Assembly: GCA_965198855.1 (NCBI GenBank)
Contig: CBDAPZ010000001.1
Coordinates: 1,488,001-1,552,000, forward strand
Direction: 5' to 3'
Source of the DNA: BOG-908 sp965198855
GTDB taxonomy: Bacteria > Pseudomonadota > Alphaproteobacteria > Acetobacterales > Acetobacteraceae
Length of the DNA stretch: 64,000 nt
In this document: positions 7,634 through 15,138 of the stretch, one piece after another
Layout: each line of letters opens with the position of its first letter
Position numbering within the stretch: position 1 is the stretch's first letter
Translations under genes and position numbers: made by a program
Notes under the pieces: generated by a model
What the model saw: the letters and a program-made list of their open reading frames with translations, nothing else
Databases searched by the model: none
Told to the model about the DNA's origin: nothing

Positions 7634-9208
7634 ATGACTGAAAAGACAGGCAAATCCGTCCGGCGAGCCGCGTTTGCTCTGCTTCTGGCCGGCACCGCGG
7701 TCGGCGGCCTCACTTTCGGCGGCCATTTCTATGCACACGCCCAGTTCGATGCCGCTTTGAGCGTACAGCCGAAGCCGGGCGCCATCCAGCCTAGCCAACT
7801 CAGCCATCCACTCCCGGACTTCGTGGACTTGGTCAAGCAGGTGAAGCCGGCCGTGGTCTCCATCACCAGCAAGATGCGTCCCGAAGAGGAGCAGCAGCAA
7901 GGCGGCATGCCCGGCATGGGCGGCGGCGGGCAGATGCCCTTTCCTTTCCCGTTCCCCTTTGCGCAGCAACAGCAGCCACGCCGCACCGTAGAGGCACGCG
8001 GCTCGGGCTTCCTGATCGATGCGGACGGCACGGTCGTCACCAATAACCACGTGGTCAAAGGTGCCACTTCTGTCAGCGTGACCCTTGATGACGGCACCGT
8101 CCTCGCAGCCAAAGTCATCGGCCGCGATGCGCGTTCGGATCTGGCCGTGCTGAAGGTTAAGGCCACGCGCAAGCTGCCCTTCATCAATCTGGGCGACTCC
8201 GATGCGGCACAGCCAGGCGCCTGGGTGGTGGCCGTCGGTAATCCGTTCGGCCTCGGGGGCACGGTGACCGCCGGTATCGTCTCGGCGCGCGGCCGCGACA
8301 TCGGCGAAGGCCCATACGACAGCTTCATCCAGATCGACGCGCCCATCAACCAGGGCAACTCGGGTGGGCCACTCTTCACCCAGGACGGCAAGGTGGTCGG
8401 TGTGAACAGCGCGATCATCTCGCCGTCGGGTGGCAGCGTCGGCATCGGCTTCGCCATCCCGTCCAACACGGTCAAAAGCGTCGTCGCCCAACTGGAGAAA
8501 TCCGGCCACGTGACGCGCGGCTATATCGGCGTGAAGGCACAGTCGGTGAACGTCGCTATGGCAGATGCCCTGCATCTGCCGGCCGGCAGCAGCGATGACC
8601 GCGGCGCCCTGGTGGCCAGCGTGGACGCCGACACCCCGGCCGGCCGTGCGGGCCTCCAGCCAGGTGACGTGATCGTCGATGTGAATGGACAGCATGTTGG
8701 CAACAACCGCGAACTGGCCATCGACGTCAGTCAGCTGCCACCCGGCACCCGTGCCAAGCTGGACATCCTGCGCAACGGCAAACCGCAAAACATTGACGTT
8801 GTGATCGGCACCCTGCCGAATGACGGAGCTGCGCATGGCAGCCCAACCGCGCCGGACGACACTCGCGGCCTCGGCGTGGGCCTTTCACCGATCACGCCGC
8901 AGCTGCGTCAGCAACTCGAGCTTGGCGACAATCAGCATGGTGTGGTGATCAGCCAGGTGCAGCAAGGCTCGGCCGCCGAACAGGCCGGGCTGCAGGCGGG
9001 CGACGTGATCGTGGGCGTCGGCGACAAGTCGGTGGAGAACACCGGCGACGCATCACGCGCCATCCGTCAGTCACTGAAGGACAATCAGGCAGTGGCATTG
9101 CGCATCGTGCGTAATGGTGAGTCGATCTTTGTCGCGGTCACGACGGGCGGCGCTGCTCCGAGCGGCGGTGGTGAGGATGGCGACAACTCGGATGATGGCA
9201 ATGGCTAG
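7634..9208 (+). CDS. Do-family periplasmic serine protease (DegP/DegQ-like)
   Basis: 524 residues. An N-terminal hydrophobic segment (about 11-28) serves as signal or anchor. The trypsin-like domain has H139 (TNNHVV), D169 (RSDLAVLKV) and S243 (GNSGGPLF). A Gly/Gln/Pro-rich loop lies at 83-117 in the LA-loop position. Two PDZ domains follow (GYIGVK... and GLGVGLSPIT...). It degrades or refolds damaged envelope proteins. Start at ATG 7634, chosen for the GGAG 10 nt upstream and the signal sequence. The C-terminus is Gly/Asp-rich, and the TAG stop is the first bases of a palindromic repeat. Confidence 0.93.
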   Translation: MTEKTGKSVRRAAFALLLAGTAVGGLTFGGHFYAHAQFDAALSVQPKPGAIQPSQLSHPLPDFVDLVKQVKPAVVSITSKMRPEEEQQQGGMPGMGGGGQMPFPFPFPFAQQQQPRRTVEARGSGFLIDADGTVVTNNHVVKGATSVSVTLDDGTVLAAKVIGRDARSDLAVLKVKATRKLPFINLGDSDAAQPGAWVVAVGNPFGLGGTVTAGIVSARGRDIGEGPYDSFIQIDAPINQGNSGGPLFTQDGKVVGVNSAIISPSGGSVGIGFAIPSNTVKSVVAQLEKSGHVTRGYIGVKAQSVNVAMADALHLPAGSSDDRGALVASVDADTPAGRAGLQPGDVIVDVNGQHVGNNRELAIDVSQLPPGTRAKLDILRNGKPQNIDVVIGTLPNDGAAHGSPTAPDDTRGLGVGLSPITPQLRQQLELGDNQHGVVISQVQQGSAAEQAGLQAGDVIVGVGDKSVENTGDASRAIRQSLKDNQAVALRIVRNGESIFVAVTTGGAAPSGGGEDGDNSDDGNG

Positions 9209-9321
9209 AGCGTTATCCGACCTCATGGAATTGGATAAGTGTGGCGCATGACGGCCTAGCTCTTTGTTTTGGCGAGCATCTTCATCCGATCGATGATCCC
9301 ATTTGATCGGATGATGCTCTA
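9206..9321. repeat. TAGAGC...GCTCTA palindromic intergenic element
   Basis: Begins TAGAGCG and ends GCTCTA, with an internal hairpin 9274-9320 whose arms are GAGCATcttCATCCGATC and GATCGGATGATGCTC. Elements beginning TAGAGC with GATCGGAT arms are common in alphaproteobacterial genomes. Its first TAG is the stop of the Do protease, and its last CTA is the stop (on the minus strand) of the convergent small gene. Confidence 0.75.
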
Positions 9322-9579
9322 GGCCGAACCCATCGGCCTGAGGGTTTCGATGGTGGTCTCACGCAACAGGGCCGCGAACAGCATCAGCGCATCGGATGCA
9401 CCGCGGTCCTGCAGCGTGCCGGCGACGAACTGAACGGCGAACAACTCCGCCTGGTCGGCCACGATCAACGCCGCCTGGCGGAGCGCCTGTTGCGCCAGCG
9501 CTGCCTGCAGTTCCTCCGGCATCTTCTGCCAGTCGGTAAGCCTAGTGTGGTTGAACTGTGCCATCCCCGGAAGATGCAC
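9319..9579 (-). CDS. Small helical protein of unknown function
   Basis: 86 residues from GTG 9579 (AAGGG 5 nt upstream); ATG 9564 is an in-frame alternative. Almost entirely predicted helix, rich in Ala, Gln and Leu (ELQAALAQQALRQAAL), with no signal or membrane segment. It has some look of a phasin-like or chaperone-like helical protein, but no family is recognised. It is convergent with the Do protease and lies downstream of rlmB across a repeat element. Confidence 0.5.
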   Translation of the reverse strand: MHLPGMAQFNHTRLTDWQKMPEELQAALAQQALRQAALIVADQAELFAVQFVAGTLQDRGASDALMLFAALLRETTIETLRPMGSA

Positions 9580-9605
9580 AGCAGCCCTTAACGCTTGCCT
9601 TCGGA

Positions 9606-9680
9606 CATAAAAGTTTTTTGCTTCTTTTTTTCAAAACAGAAGCGCTTTCTTTTCTGAAGGAAAAAACAAGAGACTTTTGT
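9606..9680. repeat. A/T-rich hairpin element, copy 2 (two back-to-back halves)
   Basis: ATAAAAGTTTTTTGCTTC with its A-rich arm, then a second half ending AAGAGACTTTTGTTTC. Lies just after the 3' end of rlmB on the minus strand. Same family as the copies at 2979, 14381, 21536, 25781, 31552, 46020, 56409 and 61156. Confidence 0.75.
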
Positions 9681-9689
9681 TTCTACTCC

Positions 9690-10565
9690 TCAGCCTCGGG
9701 TCAGCTCGTACAGCGCGACTGTCGCAGCGGCAGACACGTTCAGACTTTCCATCGTGCCTGGCATGGCCAAACCGACAATTTCATCGCACGTCTCGCGGGT
9801 CAGGCGGCGCAGGCCGGCACCTTCGGAGCCTAGTACCAACGCGACGCGGCGCTCTGACAAGGTGGTGCCGCGCAGAGCCGGCGCATCGGCGGCGAGGCCA
9901 ACCGTCCACAAGCCTGCCGCCTTCAACGCAACCAGGGTGCGCGAGAGGTTCACCGCACGGATGAGTGGCATGATCTCCAGGGCGCCACTGGCGGCCTTTG
10001 CCAGTGCGCCGGTTTCCTCCGGTGCATGCCGATCCTGCACGATCACGCCGGCGACGCCGAACGCTGCGCCGGAGCGCAGGATCGCGCCGATATTGCGCGG
10101 GTCGGTCACCTGGTCGAGCACCAGCAGCGGGCCAGGCCGCTCCAGGACCGACGTCAAGGGCGGCGACGGCAACGGATCGGCCAGCAGCGCGATGCCCTGA
10201 TGCACCGTGTCGCGGCCTAGCATCTGGTCGAGCCGAGCACGATCGATGCGCTCATGGGAGATCGCCCAGGGCGGCGACAGCTTTGCGGTGAGCGCCGCCT
10301 CGCCTTCCTCCGTCAGCACGAGCCGACGCGCGCGGCGCTGCGTGTTGGCAAGAGCGGCCGCTACGGGATGCAGTCCGTAGAGCCACACCGTGCCCGGCGG
10401 TGCGCTACTCCCGCTACGCGGCGGCTGCGGTTTGTGGGGACCGGTGGGCTTGTGGAAGGAGGGGCGCTCGCCGGTGGGGCGCTGCGCACCGCCGACAGGC
10501 GCATGCGGGGCAGCTGAGCGCGAGGAAGGCGGGCGTGAGGACGAGTGTGGACGCGGTGGTTTCAT
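9690..10565 (-). CDS. rlmB: 23S rRNA 2'-O-ribose methyltransferase, TrmH/SpoU family (RlmB-like)
   Basis: 291 residues. A basic, Pro/Ser-rich N-terminal tail of about 45 residues precedes the substrate-binding domain (WLYGLHPVAAAL). The SPOUT catalytic domain has all three motifs: NIGAILRSG, VLGSEGAGL and MESLNVSAAATVALYE. RlmB methylates G2251 of 23S rRNA. ATG 10565 chosen as start because the frame upstream is low-complexity and lies in the divergent promoter region. The long basic tail is typical of alphaproteobacterial members. Confidence 0.9.
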   Translation of the reverse strand: MKPPRPHSSSRPPSSRSAAPHAPVGGAQRPTGERPSFHKPTGPHKPQPPRSGSSAPPGTVWLYGLHPVAAALANTQRRARRLVLTEEGEAALTAKLSPPWAISHERIDRARLDQMLGRDTVHQGIALLADPLPSPPLTSVLERPGPLLVLDQVTDPRNIGAILRSGAAFGVAGVIVQDRHAPEETGALAKAASGALEIMPLIRAVNLSRTLVALKAAGLWTVGLAADAPALRGTTLSERRVALVLGSEGAGLRRLTRETCDEIVGLAMPGTMESLNVSAAATVALYELTRG

Positions 10566-10659
10566 CACCGCTCTATACTGGGGTGCATGGCGCACGTCTC
10601 CCCCCGATGAAAATTGGGGTGCCGGGCATATTTCTTGAACAACCGAAAGGAGGGCTGCT

Positions 10660-11166
10660 TTGGCGGAACTGATCAACGACAGGGTCACCGCGGAAGCCGA
10701 GGGCGACATCGTGGTGTTCCTCATCGGCATGCGCATCAATCGCCGATGGAAATTCTGGAAGTGGCTGCCCATTGCGCGGGCCATGCCAAAAATGCTGGCC
10801 GAACTCGGCGCACAGCCTGAGCTCGGCCTGCTCTCCGCCCGCGCGCATTTCGGGCTGCGGAACCTGTGGGTGCTGCAATACTGGAAATCTGCCGCCCACC
10901 TGCACGCCTATGCCCATGCGCGGGACAAGGTTCACCGACCAGCCTGGCAGGCGTTCAATCGCACGATCGGGACTAGCGGCGATGTCGGGATCTGGCATGA
11001 AACCTATGTCGTGCCTCCGGATCGTCGTGAGACCATCTATGTCAACATGCCGCGGTTTGGCCTGGGCATCTCGGCCGGCCTGTTTCCGGCCAAAGGCCAT
11101 CGCGAGAGCGCCGCACAACGCCTGGCTGCACTTCAATCCGCGCCCACCCAGGGAGAAGACACATGA
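10660..11166 (+). CDS. DUF4188-type monooxygenase-like protein
   Basis: 168 residues. Opens with DRVTAEAEGDIVVFLIGMRIN and continues with FGLRNLWVLQYW and HLHAYAHARDKVHRPAW, as in DUF4188 proteins (ferredoxin-like, antibiotic-monooxygenase-related fold). TTG start behind a near-perfect AAAGGAGG. It overlaps the next gene by 4 nt (ATGA). Reaction unknown. Confidence 0.8.
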   Translation: MAELINDRVTAEAEGDIVVFLIGMRINRRWKFWKWLPIARAMPKMLAELGAQPELGLLSARAHFGLRNLWVLQYWKSAAHLHAYAHARDKVHRPAWQAFNRTIGTSGDVGIWHETYVVPPDRRETIYVNMPRFGLGISAGLFPAKGHRESAAQRLAALQSAPTQGEDT

Positions 11167-11471
11167 ACGAACTCGACACCGCCACACGCACCGAGCTTGA
11201 GGCTGCCGCCTTCCGCCGCCTGGTCGCCCATCTCCGCGAGCGCGCCGACGTGCAGAACATCGACCTGATGACTCTGGCCGGTTTCTGCCGCAACTGCCTC
11301 TCCCGCTGGTATCGCGAGGCGGCCGCCGAGCGCCAGATCGAGATGACCGATCCCGAGGCGCGCGAGACGATCTACGGCATGCCTTACAAGGCGTGGCAGG
11401 CGCTCTACCAGAGCCCCGCGACGCCGGCGCAGCAGGCAGCATTTGCGCAGAGCGAGCCTGCTGCGCGATAA
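11163..11471 (+). CDS. DUF1244 family protein
   Basis: 102 residues. The family core is clear: RRLVAHLRERADVQNIDLM, then LAGFCRNCLSRWY with the conserved CxxC, then YGMPYKAWQ. Soluble, small, common in alpha- and gammaproteobacteria, with no settled function. Translationally coupled to the DUF4188 gene by an ATGA overlap. Confidence 0.88.
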   Translation: MNELDTATRTELEAAAFRRLVAHLRERADVQNIDLMTLAGFCRNCLSRWYREAAAERQIEMTDPEARETIYGMPYKAWQALYQSPATPAQQAAFAQSEPAAR

Positions 11472-11528
11472 GGCCCGCCCGCACGGTTTTCACCCCCACG
11501 AGGGGGCATTCACAAGAGGCAAGCAGGC

Positions 11529-11834
11529 ATGGACGTGACCGACACCCACGAAGCGCAGAAAAGCCGGGCCCGCCAGGAAGCCGACCCCGACCCCAAGACT
11601 GGCGGCATCGCCACCGACCGCCTGCGCAGCATCGTAGACCGGATCGAGCGCCTGGAAGAGGAACGCAAGGCGCTGGGCAACGACATCAAGGACATCTACG
11701 GCGAGGCCAAAGCGAGCGGTTTCGACGTGAAAGCCTTGCGTGCACTCATCTCGTTGCGAAAGAAGGAGCCCGCCGAGATCGAGGAACAAGATTCGCTCCT
11801 GCAACTTTATCGCCGCGCTCTCGGCATGGGCTGA
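11529..11834 (+). CDS. gapR: GapR-family (DUF2312) nucleoid-associated protein
   Basis: 101 residues. The DUF2312 coiled-coil core is present: DRLRSIVDRIERLEEERKA, then IKDIYGEAKASGFDVKALR. In Caulobacter GapR clamps overtwisted DNA ahead of replication and transcription forks and is essential. AGAGGCAAG precedes the ATG. A GC hairpin with a T-run lies 20 nt after the stop. Confidence 0.92.
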   Translation: MDVTDTHEAQKSRARQEADPDPKTGGIATDRLRSIVDRIERLEEERKALGNDIKDIYGEAKASGFDVKALRALISLRKKEPAEIEEQDSLLQLYRRALGMG

Positions 11835-11855
11835 CAAGGAGCAACGATCAGGTGG

Positions 11856-11874
11856 GCCGAACGCTTTTTTCGGC
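11856..11874. terminator. Possible hairpin terminator after gapR
   Basis: GCCGAA / TTCGGC with a T-rich loop (CGCTTTT). It lies 22 nt after the gapR stop. The T-run is in the loop, not after the stem, so termination is uncertain. Confidence 0.35.
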
Positions 11875-11969
11875 TCCCTCCGATCATCTGACACCCGCCA
11901 GACTCTTGCTGTGTCGCAACAAATGTGCTATGCCTTTGCGCATTGACGGATGAATTCGGCGGGGGCGGA

Positions 11970-12194
11970 ATGAGCGCGACATCAAACGAGGAAGAAACTT
12001 CCCTTGAATCCGGCGTGCTCGAGGCCATTCGCAGGCTGCAATCCCGCGCACGCAGCCTGACGCCACTCGAGCGGGTAAAACTGCATTGCCTGTTGTATAA
12101 CCTCAAGGCGATCCGTAATCACGCCAACGCAGTGCCGGACGACAGCGCCGCGGATGACACAGGAACCGCACCGTATTTTATCTCTTTATCATAA
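11970..12194 (+). CDS. Small orphan protein with LERxKLHCL core (paralogue of 3178-3498)
   Basis: 74 residues from ATG 11970, behind a purine-rich GGGGGCGGA. Residues about 15-50 (VLEAIRRLQSRARSLTPLE, then KLHCLLYNLKAIRNH) match the N-terminal part of the protein at 3178; the C-terminal tails differ. No signal, membrane segment or known domain. The pair defines a small family, probably a helical hairpin with a buried Leu/Cys face. Function unknown. Confidence 0.65.
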   Translation: MSATSNEEETSLESGVLEAIRRLQSRARSLTPLERVKLHCLLYNLKAIRNHANAVPDDSAADDTGTAPYFISLS

Positions 12195-12280
12195 CGAGTT
12201 TTGTGTTATGACCTTCTTCGATATCGCGAATGGATGGCTGCCCAAGGATCAGGGCAACGCCGACTGAGCTGGAAGATCGG

Positions 12281-12667
12281 ATGACCATGCAGACCCCTCC
12301 CCCGGCATGCCGAAGCAATGTTGTTACCTTCCCGCAACGCGAGCGGACTGCCAACTGCCTGACGAAGCAGGACAAGCAGGACGTGGCCGATCTCAGAGCG
12401 CAAGCCGATGAAGCAGGTTACGACGCCTTGATGATCCACGTCGTGCTCACCGGGGAGAACGCCGGGACGACGGACTATGTCGCTGCGTATCGCGCAGGCG
12501 AACCTTGGTCGTGCTGGAGTTTTGCGCGCAGCAACGGCATGATCTGTTCGTGGAACGCACTGAACTCGCGCGATTCGGGTACTTTCTCGAGCATGTCGGA
12601 AGCCTTGGGCTGCATCCTTCTCGGAGCGACCATGCTGAGAAATGCCGAAACGACGCCCGGCCTTTAA
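12281..12667 (+). CDS. Hypothetical protein
   Basis: 128 residues from ATG 12281 with GGAAG upstream. Not recognised. The middle (DVADLRAQADEAGYDALMIHV) looks helical and the second half has aromatic and Ser-rich strands (WSCWSFARSNGMICSWN). No signal peptide. It follows the small paralogue gene by about 85 nt in the same direction and may be co-transcribed. Confidence 0.5.
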   Translation: MTMQTPPPACRSNVVTFPQRERTANCLTKQDKQDVADLRAQADEAGYDALMIHVVLTGENAGTTDYVAAYRAGEPWSCWSFARSNGMICSWNALNSRDSGTFSSMSEALGCILLGATMLRNAETTPGL

Positions 12668-13009
12668 AGATTGTTGAGATTGCGGAGCGCCACAAGACAA
12701 CGCTTGATCGTGGCCACCGCAAAGGATCAGTATGTGGTGTCCCTGCTGAGCCTCCATCAACCCCAAGGCGTGCGATGCGACCTGCACAAGCTTTTTTCGC
12801 GACGGCGCCGATCGCCCTCTCCACGCCTGCCTTCGCCGACACGGTCGTGTTTTCCGGTGCCGGCGACAGCCAGCCGGTATTCGTCTTCGGCTCTCTGTTC
12901 CAGCCGGCGTGCGGTGGCCTCTTTGCACGGGCCTTCCTCGCACTTGCCGACGGCCGGCGGATGATCGCGCCGAGACGCCGCTGCGCCGAAGCGATCTGAC
13001 GCCAGCCAC
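12668..13009. other. Stretch without a supported gene
   Basis: The only frame of note starts at ATG 12775 and would give 74 residues opening like a signal peptide (MRPAQAFFATAPIAL, then FADTVV) and ending at 12999. It lacks a clear ribosome site and its second half looks like out-of-frame arginine-rich sequence. It may be a decayed exported-protein gene. Nothing else seen. Confidence 0.3.
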
Positions 13010-14383
13010 GTGACCGAGCATTTCGACGCGATCGTCATCGGCGCCGGCCAGGCCGGACCAGCGCTTGCCGACAGGCTGACTGCAGCGGGCCAGAGCGTCG
13101 CGGTGATCGAACGCAGTCATGTAGGCGGCACCTGCGTCAATACCGGCTGCAAACCCACGAAAACCATGGTGGCAAGCGCCTACGCAGCCCATCTCGCCAG
13201 GCGCGGTGCCGATTTCGGGGTGCAGACGGGCCCCATCGACATCGACATGGCAAAAGTCGCCGCGCGTGCGCGCAAGATCATCCTGGACTCGCGCGGCAGC
13301 AACGAAACCTGGCTCGACGGCATGAAAGGCCTTGAGCTGATACGTGGCCACGCACGCTTCACCGCGCCGAAAACCATCCGCGTCGGTGACAGGGAACTGA
13401 CCGCAGACCGCATCTTCCTCAATGTCGGCGGACGGCCTGCGATCCCCGACATGCCGGGCGTCGATCACGTGCCGTATCTTACAAATGCAGACATGGTGAA
13501 GCTGCAGAGCGTTCCGGACCATCTTATCGTGGTTGGCGGCAGCTATATCGGGCTGGAATTCGCGCAGATGTTCCGCAGGTTCGGCGCGCAGGTGACCATC
13601 GTTGAGATGGGAAATCGGCTGATCGCCCGCGAAGATGCAGATGTATCCTCGGAGATCCGCGCGATTCTAGAAGCCGAAGGGATCGCCATCCGCACCTCGG
13701 CCACCTGCATCACGCTTGCCAGGGAAGAACAGGGCATCTCCGTCGGCGTCGATTGCACCGACGGCACACCGCGCATCAACGGGAGCCATGTGCTGCTTGC
13801 AACCGGACGCCGCCCGAACACCGACGATCTTGGGCTGGACAGGGCAGGCATTGAAATCGACGAGCGCGGCTACATAATCGTCGATGACGGTCTCGCCACC
13901 TCCGCCGCCGGCGTATGGGCGATGGGCGATTGCAACGGGCGTGGTGCGTTCACCCACACGGCCTGGAACGACTACGAGATCGTCGCGGCTAATCTTTTCG
14001 ATGACGGACACAGGAAAGTCTCCGACCGGCTTCTAGGTTACGCGCTCTATATCGATCCGCCGCTGGGCCGTGTCGGCATGACTTTGAAGCAGGCACAAGC
14101 GAGCGGACGTCCCTTGCTTTTTGCCAAGCGGCCGATGTCGCGCGTGGGCCGTGCGGCCGAAAAGGCTGAGACGCTGGGGTTCATGTCGATGATAGCGGAT
14201 GCGGAAACCAAACAGATCCTGGGCGCCGCAATCCTCGGCACCGGCGGCGACGAAGCCATACACGGCATCCTCGACCTGATGAACGCCAAACAAACGATCG
14301 ATGTGTTGAAATGGGCCGTTCCCATCCATCCCACCGTATCGGAGCTGTTGCCGACGCTGGCGGGATCTTTGGCAAAAACGTAA
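13010..14383 (+). CDS. FAD-dependent pyridine nucleotide-disulfide oxidoreductase (mercuric reductase/Lpd-like)
   Basis: 457 residues. FAD-binding loop GAGQAGPALA; redox-active pair in GGTCVNTGCKPTK; NAD(P)-binding GGSYIGLEFAQMF; second FAD motif GVWAMGDCNGRGAFTHTAW; C-terminal dimer domain with HPTVSE. It resembles the mercuric-reductase-like branch without heavy-metal domain. There is no mer operon around it, so a general disulfide or quinone substrate is likelier. GTG start. Its TAA stop merges into the repeat that follows. Confidence 0.88.
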   Translation: MTEHFDAIVIGAGQAGPALADRLTAAGQSVAVIERSHVGGTCVNTGCKPTKTMVASAYAAHLARRGADFGVQTGPIDIDMAKVAARARKIILDSRGSNETWLDGMKGLELIRGHARFTAPKTIRVGDRELTADRIFLNVGGRPAIPDMPGVDHVPYLTNADMVKLQSVPDHLIVVGGSYIGLEFAQMFRRFGAQVTIVEMGNRLIAREDADVSSEIRAILEAEGIAIRTSATCITLAREEQGISVGVDCTDGTPRINGSHVLLATGRRPNTDDLGLDRAGIEIDERGYIIVDDGLATSAAGVWAMGDCNGRGAFTHTAWNDYEIVAANLFDDGHRKVSDRLLGYALYIDPPLGRVGMTLKQAQASGRPLLFAKRPMSRVGRAAEKAETLGFMSMIADAETKQILGAAILGTGGDEAIHGILDLMNAKQTIDVLKWAVPIHPTVSELLPTLAGSLAKT

Positions 14384-14425
14384 AAGTCTTTTGTTGCTTT
14401 TCTTCAGAAAAGAAAACGCTTTCTC
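14381..14425. repeat. A/T-rich hairpin element, copy 3 (half copy)
   Basis: TAAAAGTCTTTTGTTGC, then TTCTTCAGAAAAGAA, ending in CTTTCTTAA. It sits between two convergent genes; the first TAA is the stop of the upstream oxidoreductase. Probably terminates transcription from both sides. Confidence 0.75.
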
Positions 14426-14430
14426 TTAAT

Positions 14431-15102
14431 TCATGCCTGACGCGTGGCGTATAACGCGGCTTGAATCCGGCTGCGGAGATTGAGTTTGCGCAGGATCGCT
14501 GTCACATGCGCCTTCACCGTGCTTTCAGAAATCGACAACTCATAAGCAATGATCTTGTTCGCCTTGCCGGCGGAAATCATCTCGAGCACGCGGCGCTGCT
14601 GGCCGGAGAGGGTGGCGATCGCGGTGTTGCGGTCGGGCACGCCATCGATGGCGGGTTCGCCGGGCAGGCTGATCTCGCCGGCGAGCACGGCGACCAGGGC
14701 GCTGCGCATGCCGTCACGTGAGAGCGATTTGGGGATGAAGCCGGCCGCGCCGCAGCCCATGGCCTGGTCCACCGTCTCGCGGTCCTCACGGCCGGAGACG
14801 ATCACCACCGGGGTGGCGGGCGCTGCATTGCGGAGCGAGAGCAGGCCCGCCATGCCGTTCATGCCGGGCATGTTCACGTCCAGCAGCACCAGCTCGAAAT
14901 CCTGCTTTGCCAGCGCCGCCTGTGCATCCTCGATGGAGCCGCATTCCACCACAGTTGCATGCGGCATGGTGGAGGTGACGATCTGTGCGAGCGCGTCGCG
15001 GAATAGCGGGTGGTCGTCGGCAATCAGGACCGCCGAGGTCTCAGCCGCGAGGACGGGGATCGACGTGCCGCCTTGGCCGGCGGTAGCACTGGGAACTTGC
15101 AT
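14431..15102 (-). CDS. LuxR/NarL-family response regulator
   Basis: 223 residues. Receiver domain about 24-140 with D29/D30 (IADDHP), phospho-acceptor D75 (LLLDVNMPG form) and K125 (FIPKS). The LuxR-type helix-turn-helix lies at about 164-220 (LSGQQRRVLEMISAGKANK, ISESTVKAHV). It is a DNA-binding transcription regulator controlled by phosphorylation. No sensor kinase is next to it. Confidence 0.92.
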   Translation of the reverse strand: MQVPSATAGQGGTSIPVLAAETSAVLIADDHPLFRDALAQIVTSTMPHATVVECGSIEDAQAALAKQDFELVLLDVNMPGMNGMAGLLSLRNAAPATPVVIVSGREDRETVDQAMGCGAAGFIPKSLSRDGMRSALVAVLAGEISLPGEPAIDGVPDRNTAIATLSGQQRRVLEMISAGKANKIIAYELSISESTVKAHVTAILRKLNLRSRIQAALYATRQA

Positions 15103-15138
15103 GAATTTACCCTAGGCGTGTGGAAATGCGGCGGCCAC

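Noticed and set aside
12190..12210. Hairpin CATAAC / GTTATG after the small paralogue gene
   Set aside because: Short, weak stem overlapping the stop codon region; no basis to call a terminator.
12775..12999. Possible 74-residue exported protein
   Set aside because: The start resembles a signal peptide, but no ribosome site is seen and the rest does not look like protein; kept only as a note in the gap entry.
12206..13522. Long minus-strand open frame (about 438 codons) opposite the FAD oxidoreductase and small genes
   Set aside because: Composition is arginine/histidine-rich without domains, and the opposite strand carries a clear enzyme. It is a high-GC shadow frame.
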